Shown here: positions 1 to 9,963 of the stretch, piece after piece
Position numbering within the stretch: the stretch's first letter is position 1
Layout: the number at the start of each line of letters is the position of its first letter
Origin: Acrasis kona
Taxonomy: Eukaryota; Heterolobosea; Eutetramitea; Acrasida; Acrasidae
NCBI GenBank assembly: GCA_026419775.2
Contig: JAOPGA020001302.1
Location: 1 to 38,892, forward strand
Reading direction: 5' to 3'
DNA length: 38,892 nt
The notes under the pieces: model-generated
What the model was told of the DNA's origin: nothing
The model's database searches: none
Seen by the model: only the letters and a program-made list of their open reading frames with translations
Program-made: the position numbers and the translations under genes

Positions 1-497
1 TTTANTCAAAACAATACACGGCCATTGTTTTCTCAGCAAAATGGCTTCCTCCCAAATATATTTTCTTCAAATTTTATTTTGAAGGGAGATCTGCGGAGAT
101 TGTATTAAAAAGTAGATTTGAAGCGGTGACAAAAGGAAAATAAGTTGTCTTATATCAAAGCACGGATGCCACATATGTGTTATTTTTTGTTGAGTGGCTT
201 CAGATCCTCACTTATACATTTACATGGCCGCAGATTCAAAACGGGTAGTCAAATGACATTACAAGATTATTTATAACCACTTTACAATTTTGTCCTTAGG
301 GAAAGGGAATACCAAAATGCAGTACCTGTATTGATTTGTAAAAACGAAGAATGTATTGATTTGTGGGCAGTCACTAAAAAAACGAGGTTTTGAGCAATTC
401 CTGTATACACAATAATACTCATAAAAAAACATTACGATCACTCATATTTTTTTAACTTTCAAATGGTAAAGTGCATAATCAAAAAATTTTGATAACT
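1..497. other. Stretch without a recognisable gene, upstream of the tRNA
   Basis: I see no coding region in these bases on either strand. The stretch is AT-rich, has several A and T runs and contains one undetermined base at position 5, so the window probably starts near a contig or read edge. It may hold the 3' end or UTR of a gene outside the window, but nothing here proves that. Confidence 0.6.
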
Positions 498-579
498 GCG
501 TTAATGGTATAGTGGTATGATCGCTAAAGAATGCTAGCCTTCCAAGCTCGCGACACGGGTTCGATTCCCGTTTAACGCA
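498..579 (+). tRNA. tRNA-Gly (anticodon UCC) with a 10-nt extra stretch
   Basis: The acceptor halves GCGTTAA and TTAACGC pair fully. An A-box-like TGGTATAGTGG starts at 505 and the B box GGTTCGATTCC is intact. The anticodon loop reads CTTCCAA, giving anticodon TCC (glycine). Ordinary eukaryotic tRNA-Gly(UCC) is about 72 nt; this one is 82 nt. The extra 10 nt lie between the D arm and the anticodon stem, not at the usual intron site after position 37. The anticodon stem CTAGC/GCTCG has one mismatch. A short direct repeat GCTA brackets AAGAAT in the insert, as a small duplication or a noncanonical intron might leave. It could be a functional tRNA with an odd insert or a decayed copy. The intact promoter boxes, acceptor stem and terminator favour a transcribed gene. 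Confidence 0.85.
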
Positions 580-581
580 CG

Positions 582-587
582 TTTTTT
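582..587 (+). terminator. RNA polymerase III terminator
   Basis: A run of six T begins three bases after the end of the tRNA-Gly. This is the standard Pol III termination signal and supports the tRNA gene being expressed in this orientation. Confidence 0.8.
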
Positions 588-936
588 GTTACTTACATTC
601 AGAGACTGACCCAAAAGGGTGTTGCAATAAAAGTATTATTTACCTCATTTTTGCTACTATCTTCTAGTATCATAGATGTATTGATTAGGGCATGAAAAGA
701 TGATACTCAACAAAATAATATTATGGCTAAACAAAGACACCATCCAAAACAATTTACCTTGAATTCCAATTTGTCGATGCTTATCAATTAATACTAGATT
801 ATTTGGCCTGACATACTAATGAAATGAATGATAGTTATTTGGTTAGTCTAAATTTGATAAAGAATAAATTACTTCTTTCGGTTGATGTTTTTTGTCGGTT
901 GTAAGTTTGCTGCAAAATTGGGAAGTTGTAGCGATA
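588..936. other. Intergenic stretch before the GPS-domain gene
   Basis: No gene is seen here. This is presumably the promoter and 5' leader of the GPS-domain gene. An open frame runs upstream of its ATG from about 886, but it contains no earlier ATG and begins after an in-frame TGA at 883. Confidence 0.5.
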
Positions 937-3523
937 ATGAGAAATATAGCGGACGACATTCTGTATCTGCTATCCCTATTGTTTATGCTTGGTACAATCA
1001 ATAATGTAGCAGCGGCAAGTACTCCTACTCGGATACTAACCAACACCCCTACCCCCACAATACGCTTTACGCCATCAGCCACCTCACGGATTACAGATTC
1101 GCCCGCCCCTACATCTCTGAAAAGAAGTCCTTTACTTGATAGCTTAAATTTGCTAGATGCGACTGCCGATACAAGATACCAACAAAGCAGCGCAACTCAG
1201 ATGATGAACACAGTCGGCCAATTTGTATTACTTACATCTAATGCAAGCAAATGGGACACACAAAGTCAGTCTAAGGCGATTCAAATGCTATACAACCTCG
1301 CTAAAAACAACGTTGATTATTACAGCTACTCTATCGCGATGGGACTTTGCAATGCTTTTTCAAACATTATAGATTCAGTTGAACCCATCTCAAAAGCTGA
1401 ATCGTATAATGGTGACTGGCCCGACATTTTAACTTTGGCCAACATAATTTCTTTGATGATAGTTCAAAATGTGGGTTACTCTAATCCTAATGTTAATTTT
1501 GAATCATCAAGATTTTCATTGATGGCAAAATTTGGAACCGTCAATTCACTTTCTGGTGCAACATTAACAAATAGAGACATATCATTTACTTTACCTAGGA
1601 GAATAGCTGATAATGATGCCTTTTTTATAGGGAGCCAACCTGTCATTGTTCTATCGCGTTTTGTCAACATGAATCCATTCACGAACTCTACCGATCCGCT
1701 GGAAATGATAGGTTTGAGCAAGCCGTTCAATTATAATAATCAAACCAAAAATGCAACTTTTGCATATGTCACCAATTCCAATATTTATGCGTCTGGTATG
1801 TTTTCTTTGATCTTTTTTGATTACACTACGACTTCGGTGATACCCATCAAAGACTTAGGCGATCCAATTTTATTTAATATAACAAAAACATATAATGGTA
1901 CTGCGGACGTTAGCCAAACCAAACTACTTTATAAAAACACCACTCAGTATAACAACATCACTGGGAGAAATGAAACTTTTACAAACTCCTCAATTGTAGA
2001 AGTACCAGCCACGCACAAACCCGTTTGTGTGTTCTTGAATTTGACTTCCCTTACATGGTCAACTAATGGGTGCTTTCTAAGGATTTTGGGTAACAAGTAC
2101 TACAGCTGTGCTTGTGATCACACAACTGACTACTCAGTTGTTTTAGTCCCTACACCCTACTTCTATGAGTCAGAGTACACATTACCACTCAACGTTGATA
2201 ATTACGTCCCACTAATATCTTATGGGTCGGTCACACTTGCTTATATTGTGGCCATGACTGCAGTATCGATTCTTGAGTGCTTTGTGAGACCTCCTAAAAA
2301 TGAACAAGATGACGACGATGACGATGATGAGAAAGGAGTGTCTTTTCACCAACACGTTGTTGATTATGTTAATGATACAAATATGATAGCTTGGATTATT
2401 GGAAGAAAGGAAGGAGCTTATGGTCGCAGAGAAAAAGTAACAATATACTACATGTTTTTATTAGGAACGTAAGTGTATTAGAATACTCATATTCGACTAA
2501 CATCTGATAAGTATGCTCAGCAACTCTTTTGCATTCGGTTTATCAGATGGCACACAAAACTTTTTTAGGATCTTTGCTTCAGGATATGTCAGCGTTTTGG
2601 TTATCAACCCGTTTACCTCTGTTTTCACATTCATGTTTCAAAGAGTGCAAGCATGGAACGTACTAACTCAAGTTCATGCTGAAGGAGCAGAGACAGGAGA
2701 GTTTACAGATGCTGTTTATTGGAAGAAAGCTGATGAAATTTTAACTCTAGTCAAGACAGCTTATATGACTTTTCTAAATTATCACATAGTGGTTCCAGTT
2801 TTATCATTTTTGGTTTTAACCATTGGTTATTTTAGCTCAATTGCTCTCGTAGTTTATTTAGCCGCTAGAGCGTACGACTATTTAGATAATAGACTTGCAT
2901 ATGCCATTCTGGGTGGAGGAATGGCGACCGGTTATTTTTATGGCGTTTTTGGTTTATTTGCATTCTATCGCATTCGGAAGGGATGGATAACATCAAAAAT
3001 TGCGATTGTTTGTGGATGCATTACAATGGCCATTCTACTGATATTATGTGTTGTCGCGGGCGCTTTAACTGGTGGACTAGTGTCAGTCAAATACCCTGAC
3101 TGGAAGTGGGTTTCACTTGTAATAACATGCTATGTGATACTGCTTTTAGTTTTGAATATTATCTGGCTTGTGTTCATGTGTATTCCAATACCTGAGCCAA
3201 GCGGAAGCGAGAGTGAAATTACAAAGACTCTTAAAAGATTGTTCACAACAGATTGGTTACATTGGATATTTGTAGTACCTGTTTATTTGTTGTGTTTTGC
3301 ATATATGGCGATAGTAGTGGTGTTATTTTTGACTTTTGGCGTTAAATTTACTCCAGAGAGTGATGTTTGGCTGGCTGGGTTTGCAACATCTATTGGAAAA
3401 GATCTCCTTATGAGTCCTGTTGATTATGTCAAGTCACAATTACCTGTTTATCTTTTATGGAGCTTTTGTGATTCGTTGTGGTCTGCATCACAGGATATCA
3501 CATCTAGAATTCTAAAAGTATAA
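937..3523 (+). CDS. GPS-domain, polycystin-1-like multi-spanning membrane protein
   Basis: Exons are 937-2468 and 2512-3523, giving 847 residues. The 43-nt intron has donor GTAAGT, a CTAAC branch site and an AG acceptor. The ATG at 937 opens a hydrophobic signal peptide. A Thr/Pro-rich segment and a glycosylatable, beta-rich ectodomain follow. Around residues 364-395 lies a GPS-like element with the Cys-Trp-Cys-Cys pattern (CVFLNL, LTWSTNGC, YSCACDHTT). The usual His-Leu-Ser/Thr cleavage triad reads His-Thr-Thr, so self-cleavage is uncertain. The first transmembrane helix (about 427-455) is followed by a cytosolic Asp run. The second exon holds many more helices, laid out as in the membrane part of polycystin-1/PKDREJ proteins; I see no PLAT domain. 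The role is probably surface sensing or adhesion. The GPS architecture is well supported; the exact family is less certain. Confidence 0.7.
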
Positions 3524-3931
3524 TGTTTACTAATCCTTTGAAACTGTGTGGTGGGAGGTTTTTGGAGTTTAATGTTTTTGTCAGTCCGAATTTACGAGTT
3601 GTAGTAAATGTTGTCGTTGGTACACTTTCTGTGGTATGTATAATAAAGAATGTGTTTTCTAGTTCGTTCTTCTTCCATAATTCTTCATAATAACATGATA
3701 ACACCTATAGGACCTTGCAGACCGGATATATGGCGCTGGGTATTTAGTTTTAGGTACGTTCATGTTTCCGCGACTTCCTCGACATCTATATTATGCACTA
3801 AAAGAACAGTTATCTTTAGATATCTAAATTATACAATAAAGGTTATACACATTCTTAATTACCCTCACCGAAAAACCGTCATTTACAACACAAAGGACAA
3901 ACATCATTAACAGCTGTCAACAAACTTTGAA
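3524..3931. other. Intergenic stretch with a doubtful small ORF
   Basis: No confident gene is seen. An ATG at 3523, overlapping the previous stop codon, opens a 55-codon frame ending near 3690 with one hydrophobic segment (VVVNVVVGTL). A GTATGT inside it could be a splice donor. I could not link this to any family. It may be a tiny membrane-protein gene or just the 3' UTR of the GPS-domain gene. Confidence 0.3.
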
Positions 3932-4717
3932 ATGTACGGATTGAAGCACCCTTTTGAAGATGCGTATGCCAATTCGCCACATGAGTTTGAGACTATCGAC
4001 TTTTTCGAGCCATCAGTTATCGAGTCCAGCCGTGTTGAATCTCCTGGTTCTTCACGACCAGCGATAATGCAGCCAATAGAGGAAAAGATAACATCTCCCT
4101 CCAAAACAATAGTACTAAAAAAAATCATTCTACCAGAGAAGAAATTAAGGACCATGTCACCACAATCTCCACAATCTCCACAATCTCCTAGTCTTGACAA
4201 TGTTACTTTATTACCTAATATGAGGTTCAACATACCCAAGAGCCTTTTCAACTCAAACGAGGACAAACACATTACAGACCAGAGAGCGCAAGTGTCTTTC
4301 AAGATTGTACAAAGGTGGTCTTTGACCTCAAGTATAGACATACACGATTTGTTGTCTGGTGTAAAGCTTTGTAACATTAGTCAGGACCTCCTTCCAATCT
4401 TCCCAACATTTAGAATTTACCAGCATGACCGTGAAATTTCTAATTGTATGATGATTGGAGGACACGGAACACAATACGCTTTTATATATAAATTCAATGA
4501 TGGAAGTGCCGATTTTGTTGCAACAGGTGACTTTTTAAATAGTGAGTACGAGATTGTAAAAGGAGGAAAGTTCATTATTGCGAGAGTGAGCAAGAGAAGT
4601 TGGTCAAAGCCTGGCCACGTTGCACTTACCGTTAGTCCAAAGGAAGACATTCTTCATGTTGTTTCCCTAATTACAACAATAGAAAGACAAGTTCAAAATA
4701 TGAAATACGAGGACTAG
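3932..4717 (+). CDS. LURP-one-related / tubby C-terminal-like protein
   Basis: This is a single-exon gene of 261 residues with an ATG start and a TAG stop. The first 100 or so residues are polar and low complexity and include a Ser-Pro-Gln repeat. The C-terminal half (about 150-255) reads like a LURP-one-related (LOR) domain, which has the tubby C-terminal fold: FRIYQHDREISNC, then SEYEIVKGGKFIIARVSKR, a Trp, and a final hydrophobic helix VVSLITTIER, which matches the usual end of LOR proteins. LOR and phospholipid-scramblase-like proteins form a beta barrel around a buried helix and may bind phosphoinositides. The biochemical role here is unknown. The domain call rests on pattern recognition only. 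Confidence 0.5.
   Translation: MYGLKHPFEDAYANSPHEFETIDFFEPSVIESSRVESPGSSRPAIMQPIEEKITSPSKTIVLKKIILPEKKLRTMSPQSPQSPQSPSLDNVTLLPNMRFNIPKSLFNSNEDKHITDQRAQVSFKIVQRWSLTSSIDIHDLLSGVKLCNISQDLLPIFPTFRIYQHDREISNCMMIGGHGTQYAFIYKFNDGSADFVATGDFLNSEYEIVKGGKFIIARVSKRSWSKPGHVALTVSPKEDILHVVSLITTIERQVQNMKYED
4160..4186 (+). repeat. 9-nt tandem repeat, three copies, in coding sequence
   Basis: The unit CCACAATCT occurs three times without change and encodes Ser-Pro-Gln three times in the disordered N-terminal part of the LOR-like protein. It is a minisatellite likely to vary in copy number between strains. Confidence 0.85.
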
Positions 4718-4973
4718 GTCAAAAAGCAACAATGTAACAATATAAATAGAAGCAAGTAAATAATTTTAGTTACTAAAAATGTTCATTCCCTCGTAATGTC
4801 TCCACTCCATCAAACTTGACAAGATTCGTTTATACACCATTCCAACACATAGGAATAATCCTGGTGGCACGATATCCAGTGCGATTTAAAAGGGGTATTT
4901 ATGCTAGTTAGTGGACTACAAACGTTTGTGCAATCTTGAGATGATCGTATTTATTTGTGAATTTTGCAAATTT

Positions 4974-6209
4974 TTAAAAACTGATTTGTTTACCAACAAT
5001 TAACACATCAGAAAAATAATGTTTTTCTAAGGCTGCTTTGTTGTTATCCATAATCTTATCGTACACTTTAGATTCCTTCAATTTAAATACATATACTTTC
5101 GTTCTTGATGGATGTAAGATGGCACATCTAGAACCAGAGGCGTCGACAAACACAAATTTCATTTTATTCTTGATGAAAAAACGCTCTATAAGAGGATCTT
5201 CTGTCTGTAATTCAAGCTCAAAAGATCTACCAATGTAACCATCCTCACGCCAGTTCCATAAATCACCACACATTTTATTTTCTAACATCATCACAAGTAG
5301 AATGACGTCACCGCCCAGATAACACACCTTACACAACTCGCAATCAGATTGGACATACTGAATACTTTTCACTTTTTGTTGTTTTTCAATGTTTACAACC
5401 ATCATACGCTGTTCACCTTCACAATATAGAATTACCTCATCTTCGCTCACAGACGCCATATACAGTGGTTTCGACATGATTTGATCAAACAAAATGATAG
5501 TATGGTGCTTATTGGTAACAAAGTTATATTTACATAATGAATTAAAGGTCGAGTACAGAATTTTATCACCAACAACCACATAATTGTCTTTTATTTTACC
5601 ATTCAATTTTGTTATCAATTTCATGGAGGGTATACTGTACAATTTGAAGCTCTTCTCCAAATAACAACTATTACTTCCAAAAGATGACTTTATGTTCGAA
5701 CATTCTGTGGCAAATAAGTTAGGCCCAAAAACCTGCATTTCTAGTTCGCCACTGATCGAGGTCTGCTTATTTGTCTTCATTGTCCTCCAATTAAACAATG
5801 ACAAATACTTGCCACTTGAAACTGATTCCCAAACAAGCACTAAGTCCTCATTGGGCGCTGAAAATGGACCTTTGAAATAAGGTAGATTGTCCCCACAAAC
5901 TTCACCCGTATCTAAATCATATGGTGTTGGCGGCAATGATCGGTCGAGTAGTACTCCGTGTTTGTGGTCTAGAAAAACAAATTCAAAATCTTCATGTCTA
6001 ATTTCAGGATCTGGATTTGCTTGAATGTTCAAAACAAGTGGAGGATGGTTGTGAGTGATGATGTGATTTGTGCGAAGAGTATGCTCTATCTTATCACAGC
6101 ATCTATACTTTGGTAAGTCAACGTCTATTGGTTGTTTGTTTCCCATTGTCTCCCAGAGTTGTTTGGATTTTATTTGGTTGAGTTGTGTCAATTCAAATTT
6201 AAACATCAT
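4974..6209 (-). CDS. Unrecognised protein, possibly beta-propeller-like
   Basis: This single-exon gene encodes 411 residues. The first ATG of the frame is at 6209, directly followed by a second Met; another Met about 20 codons in (MGNKQPID) is an alternative. I do not recognise the family. The central and C-terminal parts alternate short hydrophobic strands with polar turns in units of about 45 residues (for example DKILYSTFNSLCKYNF, EDEVILYCEGEQRMMVV, MKFVFVDASGSRCAIL). This suggests a beta-propeller without recognisable WD signatures. There is no signal peptide or membrane segment. It lies 69 bp downstream of the MED24-like gene on the same strand. Confidence 0.6.
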   Translation of the reverse strand: MMFKFELTQLNQIKSKQLWETMGNKQPIDVDLPKYRCCDKIEHTLRTNHIITHNHPPLVLNIQANPDPEIRHEDFEFVFLDHKHGVLLDRSLPPTPYDLDTGEVCGDNLPYFKGPFSAPNEDLVLVWESVSSGKYLSLFNWRTMKTNKQTSISGELEMQVFGPNLFATECSNIKSSFGSNSCYLEKSFKLYSIPSMKLITKLNGKIKDNYVVVGDKILYSTFNSLCKYNFVTNKHHTIILFDQIMSKPLYMASVSEDEVILYCEGEQRMMVVNIEKQQKVKSIQYVQSDCELCKVCYLGGDVILLVMMLENKMCGDLWNWREDGYIGRSFELELQTEDPLIERFFIKNKMKFVFVDASGSRCAILHPSRTKVYVFKLKESKVYDKIMDNNKAALEKHYFSDVLIVGKQISF

Positions 6210-6278
6210 ATCAAAATGTGCTTTCAAACTCAACACAATAAAACACAACAGGTTTTCAGTAAAATCCTAAAAATAATT

Positions 6279-9200
6279 TTAATGATCATCCCTGGATAAA
6301 TTTAACGCCATTCTCCTCCCCACCGCGGTCCTTAAATCAAATAATTGAATGGCCACCTTATACTTGTTATATTTATTTTTCAACGTTAGTGCCCAATCAA
6401 ACAGCACGACCTGACCTTCCTCTCCTTGGAACAAATGAGCAATTAACAAGGGAACCTTAACCAACTTCTCCGTTAAATGAATCAAAAATACAGAAATAGT
6501 GTCAACATGGTCCAAACGTCCATAAACACTTGACACATTGTGATGACTCTTTATTTTAATCATTTTTAACAATGGTTGTAACACATGATGAGGACATTCA
6601 TGCATCACCAACAACAAGGAATACATGATGGCACTTGCTTGTGCCAATAACAATTTTGTGCTCACCACGCTCGCACTGCTTTCCTTATCATCTTCATCAC
6701 CGACGTGATGGTTGACAAAATTACAAATGGCATATTGAAGTATTCTGTTCAAATCTTGGTCTTGCACAGAGGCCAACAAGGACATACCAATAGCTTCCGC
6801 CATTCTTATGGCTGTTTTTTGAAACGCCGATTGATGATGTTTGAAAGAACCAGACGGATGGGTCCAAGACGTGTTTTTGACGTCTAGTTGACCAGAAGAA
6901 TCCTGAGATCCTCCACACGCATCGTTCAAGTGCTTTAACATCCAATCAAACAACTGATCGGGTCCAAATGCACTACAGAACTGTCTTACGTAAGTAATAC
7001 ACTCTGCTTGACCAGTGTCTTGTTCCTCGTTCACCAAATTATACAAGTGATTGCGCAACAAGAGAGCATAAGATAAGTTATGTGGAGAACAAGATAAAGT
7101 AGTAGAAATGGAAGGTACGCTGCTGCTAGAAGAGCTAGAGCTATTTGCATTGGCCACCAATGGCAACAACAACAATTGATTCGAATGAGGAGCGATAGGA
7201 GGCGTTTGAATCAAATGACCTTGCCACTGAGCAGCTGGGTGCATGGCTGGATTCCTCACTATCGTATACTCATCTCTCATCAAGTGCTGATATCTCTCGT
7301 AATCCATCATGGTTGGATTTCTATTCACGTCGTAGCTATTTTGGTTCACCAAGTGAACGTGACGCTTCAATATATTATGCAACATGACGCTGCCTACGCT
7401 ATAACCTATCGATCGGTTCTGTCTTTGAGACAAACACTGCATCAATTGATTAATCAGCTGTAGAATGAACTGTTGAAAGCGAGTGGCAAAGAAAATATGA
7501 TGTAGACAAGTACGTAGACTTAGCGAGATACCAATTTCTACATGATTACCAAAGTGTTCGCAGAACATGGCCAACATGCTGAATACACCTAATGGTTTGC
7601 ATCGATTGGCAGCCACCGCATAGATACACTGTCTGGTCACGTAATGACTTACTTGTAGTATGCGCACTGGACTTAGGTCCTTTTTAAAGGCCATTACCTT
7701 TGTCGAATCCAAAGCGTCCGATAAGGATATGCTATCGTTTGCTTCTCGACGCCTTTGTGCTTCCAAGAGAGTGGATAGCAATCGATCGCCGTCGCCATTC
7801 ATGCCGTCATCGCCCTCTTCTCTGGCATGATCGGCAGGCACTGCATCATAAAACCACTCCGAAAACCATTCGCATAATCTTAATTGATCGTCAGAGTCGA
7901 TCGTAGAATCAACGTCGCAGTTCTTGATCCACTCCATCATTCTCTCGAAAATACATCTTGCTGATTCGTGTTGGATGATTTCGAATCGTTCCACGATTAC
8001 ATAAATCACCGTGAATGCCATGCTGAAATCTTGATGATAATCTTGAGTTGGATTCCTCAACAGCCAACAAACGAAACAAAATGTGGATTGGATCAAATTC
8101 GGAATCAATCCATGTAGGTGCAGAATGTCGAGAATGTGAGGATTTCGACACAAGAATCCCAAGAATTTGGCACTTTGAATGGGAGAATGTTGATCTTGAA
8201 TGTTGGTGGATGATGACGTTCCATCTTGTGGTAATTTCCATATACAATTCAAAAATTGAATCAAATGTGTCAATTGAGTGGCATGATTATTTTCGATGCA
8301 ATTCAACATGATGGTCTCCAATTCATCTTGATTCAAATCTTGTTGCAAAGGTTCCAAAGCGATGCTTTCGAGCGGCGGGTCCAACGGAACGAGTGGCGGC
8401 GGTACGCGATGAGTGGGATAAAAAGTCAATATGCTCTCGTTACTTCCCGATTGTTGAAGGATGGCAAGAATTTGTGGCATCGAATTAATGTTGGATTCCT
8501 CCACCATGCTCATTCGAATCAACACCAAAATCAATTCCAACAACAAATCAATGTCGATTCTCTGGTTGACCGCCTGAGGTACCTCTCCATATTCTTGCGG
8601 CGGTTGCGAATTGGGATAGACCAAAATGTACATGTTGGGATAAACCATCAATTGCTTAATCACATGTTCCAAGATGGGCGACGTTGCAGAATCGGACAAC
8701 ATCATCTTGATGAGCAACGGAACTTTACAAAGTAGGAACGATTTGTAGATTGACAGTCGGCGCAGTTCCAACGTTCGAATGTGAGCGTCGTTGTTGGATC
8801 TCCATCCGCTTCCAGAAAATTCACCTGCCGATTGAATGCAAGATAACGTGGCGTATAAAAGTTCGAAAATGAAACTACCCCTGTCCAAATCCAATAATTG
8901 TCTTAATCGTTCCAATCGGCTGTCGGTATTGGCAATGTGTGTTTTTTGTAAATCGCACGTGGTGAGTTCGTCCACGATGAACATGCACAAGTAAAATTGC
9001 TCTCTTGTTTTGGCCTGACTGGGTTGCGAGGCCTTGATGCTTCTGATTGGGTATTCTCCGCTGACGAAAGCTGCATCTCTTTTGACGAGCAGAGATGATG
9101 CGCTTTGATGTAACCAAGATGGGACGTGATGCGAATTGACTGGGGATAGAATGACCGCCCCTCCTATTTGGAACGTCGTCCATAATTCATGATCGACGTG

Positions 9201-9911
9201 CTCGCAGAGCGAAATTAAAAGTTTGGTTGAATTCTCCGTCAATAGTTTCGATAGAGTGACCTGTGCGTCTTCAATGTTGTTCACTACTTCGATGGGCAAT
9301 GTCATTGCTCCTTCCATCATGTTGACATCTTGATCTTGTTGTTGTTGAAATAGGTTGGTGAGCTGTTTGATGGCATGGTATTGATTGTGAAGGTAGACGA
9401 GCAACACGAGACAACATTTTACCAGAGTTTGAGAGGCCGTCCGCATGTTTTCGTCAGAATTATTCTGAACATCTTCGGGGCTGAAGAAAATCGAAGCAAT
9501 TTCGGGCCCGAATACTTTAATCAAGCGAATGTATTCGGAGAAGAGGGCTGTGTTGTCGAAAAGATTTTTTTCATGGGTTGTTCCTTGCTGATATTCCAAA
9601 TTTTCATTTGTGTCCATTACGCGCTTATAAAGTTGATGAAAGAATGCTGTTACAGACAGCAGCCTTGTAGATAATGCGTGTTGCAGATAGTTAAGGAAAA
9701 AAGGACTTGGAACGATGCTTTGGGGTAGATAATCAAGAAAAAGTATGCTTAATTGCTCTGATACAAATTCGTCAAAGTGTATTCCTTGTTTCAAAAGCGA
9801 TAAACTCCATTGCAACGGTGTATGTCGTTTTCGCCATGATTCACTTAGCGAGCTTTTCAGATCGGACGTTATCCGATCCTGATCGTTCAAACTAAGGTCT
9901 GTGTTCGGCAT
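6279..9911 (-). CDS. Mediator tail subunit MED24/MED5/MED33-like protein
   Basis: This is a single uninterrupted 1210-residue frame with an ATG at 9911. The N-terminus resembles the start of the MED24/MED5/MED33 family: SWRKRHTPLQWSLSLLKQG, an acidic helix, then PSPFFLNYLQHALSTRLLS and a helix matching the SYLKYAISSQMVS region of animal MED24. The rest is helical, HEAT-like solenoid sequence, with a Ser run near residue 940 and acidic loops, as expected for a large scaffold subunit. In animals, fungi and plants this subunit sits in the Mediator tail, which binds activators and relays signals to RNA polymerase II. Sequence in this family drifts fast, so the call depends mostly on the N-terminus. 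Another helical-repeat nuclear protein is possible. Many antisense frames overlap it; all look like shadows. Confidence 0.5.
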   Translation of the reverse strand: MPNTDLSLNDQDRITSDLKSSLSESWRKRHTPLQWSLSLLKQGIHFDEFVSEQLSILFLDYLPQSIVPSPFFLNYLQHALSTRLLSVTAFFHQLYKRVMDTNENLEYQQGTTHEKNLFDNTALFSEYIRLIKVFGPEIASIFFSPEDVQNNSDENMRTASQTLVKCCLVLLVYLHNQYHAIKQLTNLFQQQQDQDVNMMEGAMTLPIEVVNNIEDAQVTLSKLLTENSTKLLISLCEHVDHELWTTFQIGGAVILSPVNSHHVPSWLHQSASSLLVKRDAAFVSGEYPIRSIKASQPSQAKTREQFYLCMFIVDELTTCDLQKTHIANTDSRLERLRQLLDLDRGSFIFELLYATLSCIQSAGEFSGSGWRSNNDAHIRTLELRRLSIYKSFLLCKVPLLIKMMLSDSATSPILEHVIKQLMVYPNMYILVYPNSQPPQEYGEVPQAVNQRIDIDLLLELILVLIRMSMVEESNINSMPQILAILQQSGSNESILTFYPTHRVPPPLVPLDPPLESIALEPLQQDLNQDELETIMLNCIENNHATQLTHLIQFLNCIWKLPQDGTSSSTNIQDQHSPIQSAKFLGFLCRNPHILDILHLHGLIPNLIQSTFCFVCWLLRNPTQDYHQDFSMAFTVIYVIVERFEIIQHESARCIFERMMEWIKNCDVDSTIDSDDQLRLCEWFSEWFYDAVPADHAREEGDDGMNGDGDRLLSTLLEAQRRREANDSISLSDALDSTKVMAFKKDLSPVRILQVSHYVTRQCIYAVAANRCKPLGVFSMLAMFCEHFGNHVEIGISLSLRTCLHHIFFATRFQQFILQLINQLMQCLSQRQNRSIGYSVGSVMLHNILKRHVHLVNQNSYDVNRNPTMMDYERYQHLMRDEYTIVRNPAMHPAAQWQGHLIQTPPIAPHSNQLLLLPLVANANSSSSSSSSVPSISTTLSCSPHNLSYALLLRNHLYNLVNEEQDTGQAECITYVRQFCSAFGPDQLFDWMLKHLNDACGGSQDSSGQLDVKNTSWTHPSGSFKHHQSAFQKTAIRMAEAIGMSLLASVQDQDLNRILQYAICNFVNHHVGDEDDKESSASVVSTKLLLAQASAIMYSLLLVMHECPHHVLQPLLKMIKIKSHHNVSSVYGRLDHVDTISVFLIHLTEKLVKVPLLIAHLFQGEEGQVVLFDWALTLKNKYNKYKVAIQLFDLRTAVGRRMALNLSRDDH

Positions 9912-9963
9912 AACACAGTTTTTTGTGTTTTGTAATGCACAACTTTTGTGTTAACAAAATCAA
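9912..9963. promoter_or_regulatory. Shared 52-bp divergent promoter
   Basis: Only 52 bp separate the start codons of the MED24-like gene (minus) and the PPR gene (plus). Both 5' leaders and core promoters must lie in this AT-rich stretch or inside the neighbouring coding regions. No named element is recognised. Confidence 0.5.

Noticed and set aside
3650-3910. 86-codon plus-strand open frame before the LOR-like gene
   Set aside because: It has no ATG at its start, low-complexity random-looking composition and no continuity with either neighbour.
6705-9895. Many plus- and minus-strand frames of 60-160 codons inside the MED24-like gene
   Set aside because: They lie entirely within one long coding frame and show no domain; they are shadows of its codon use.
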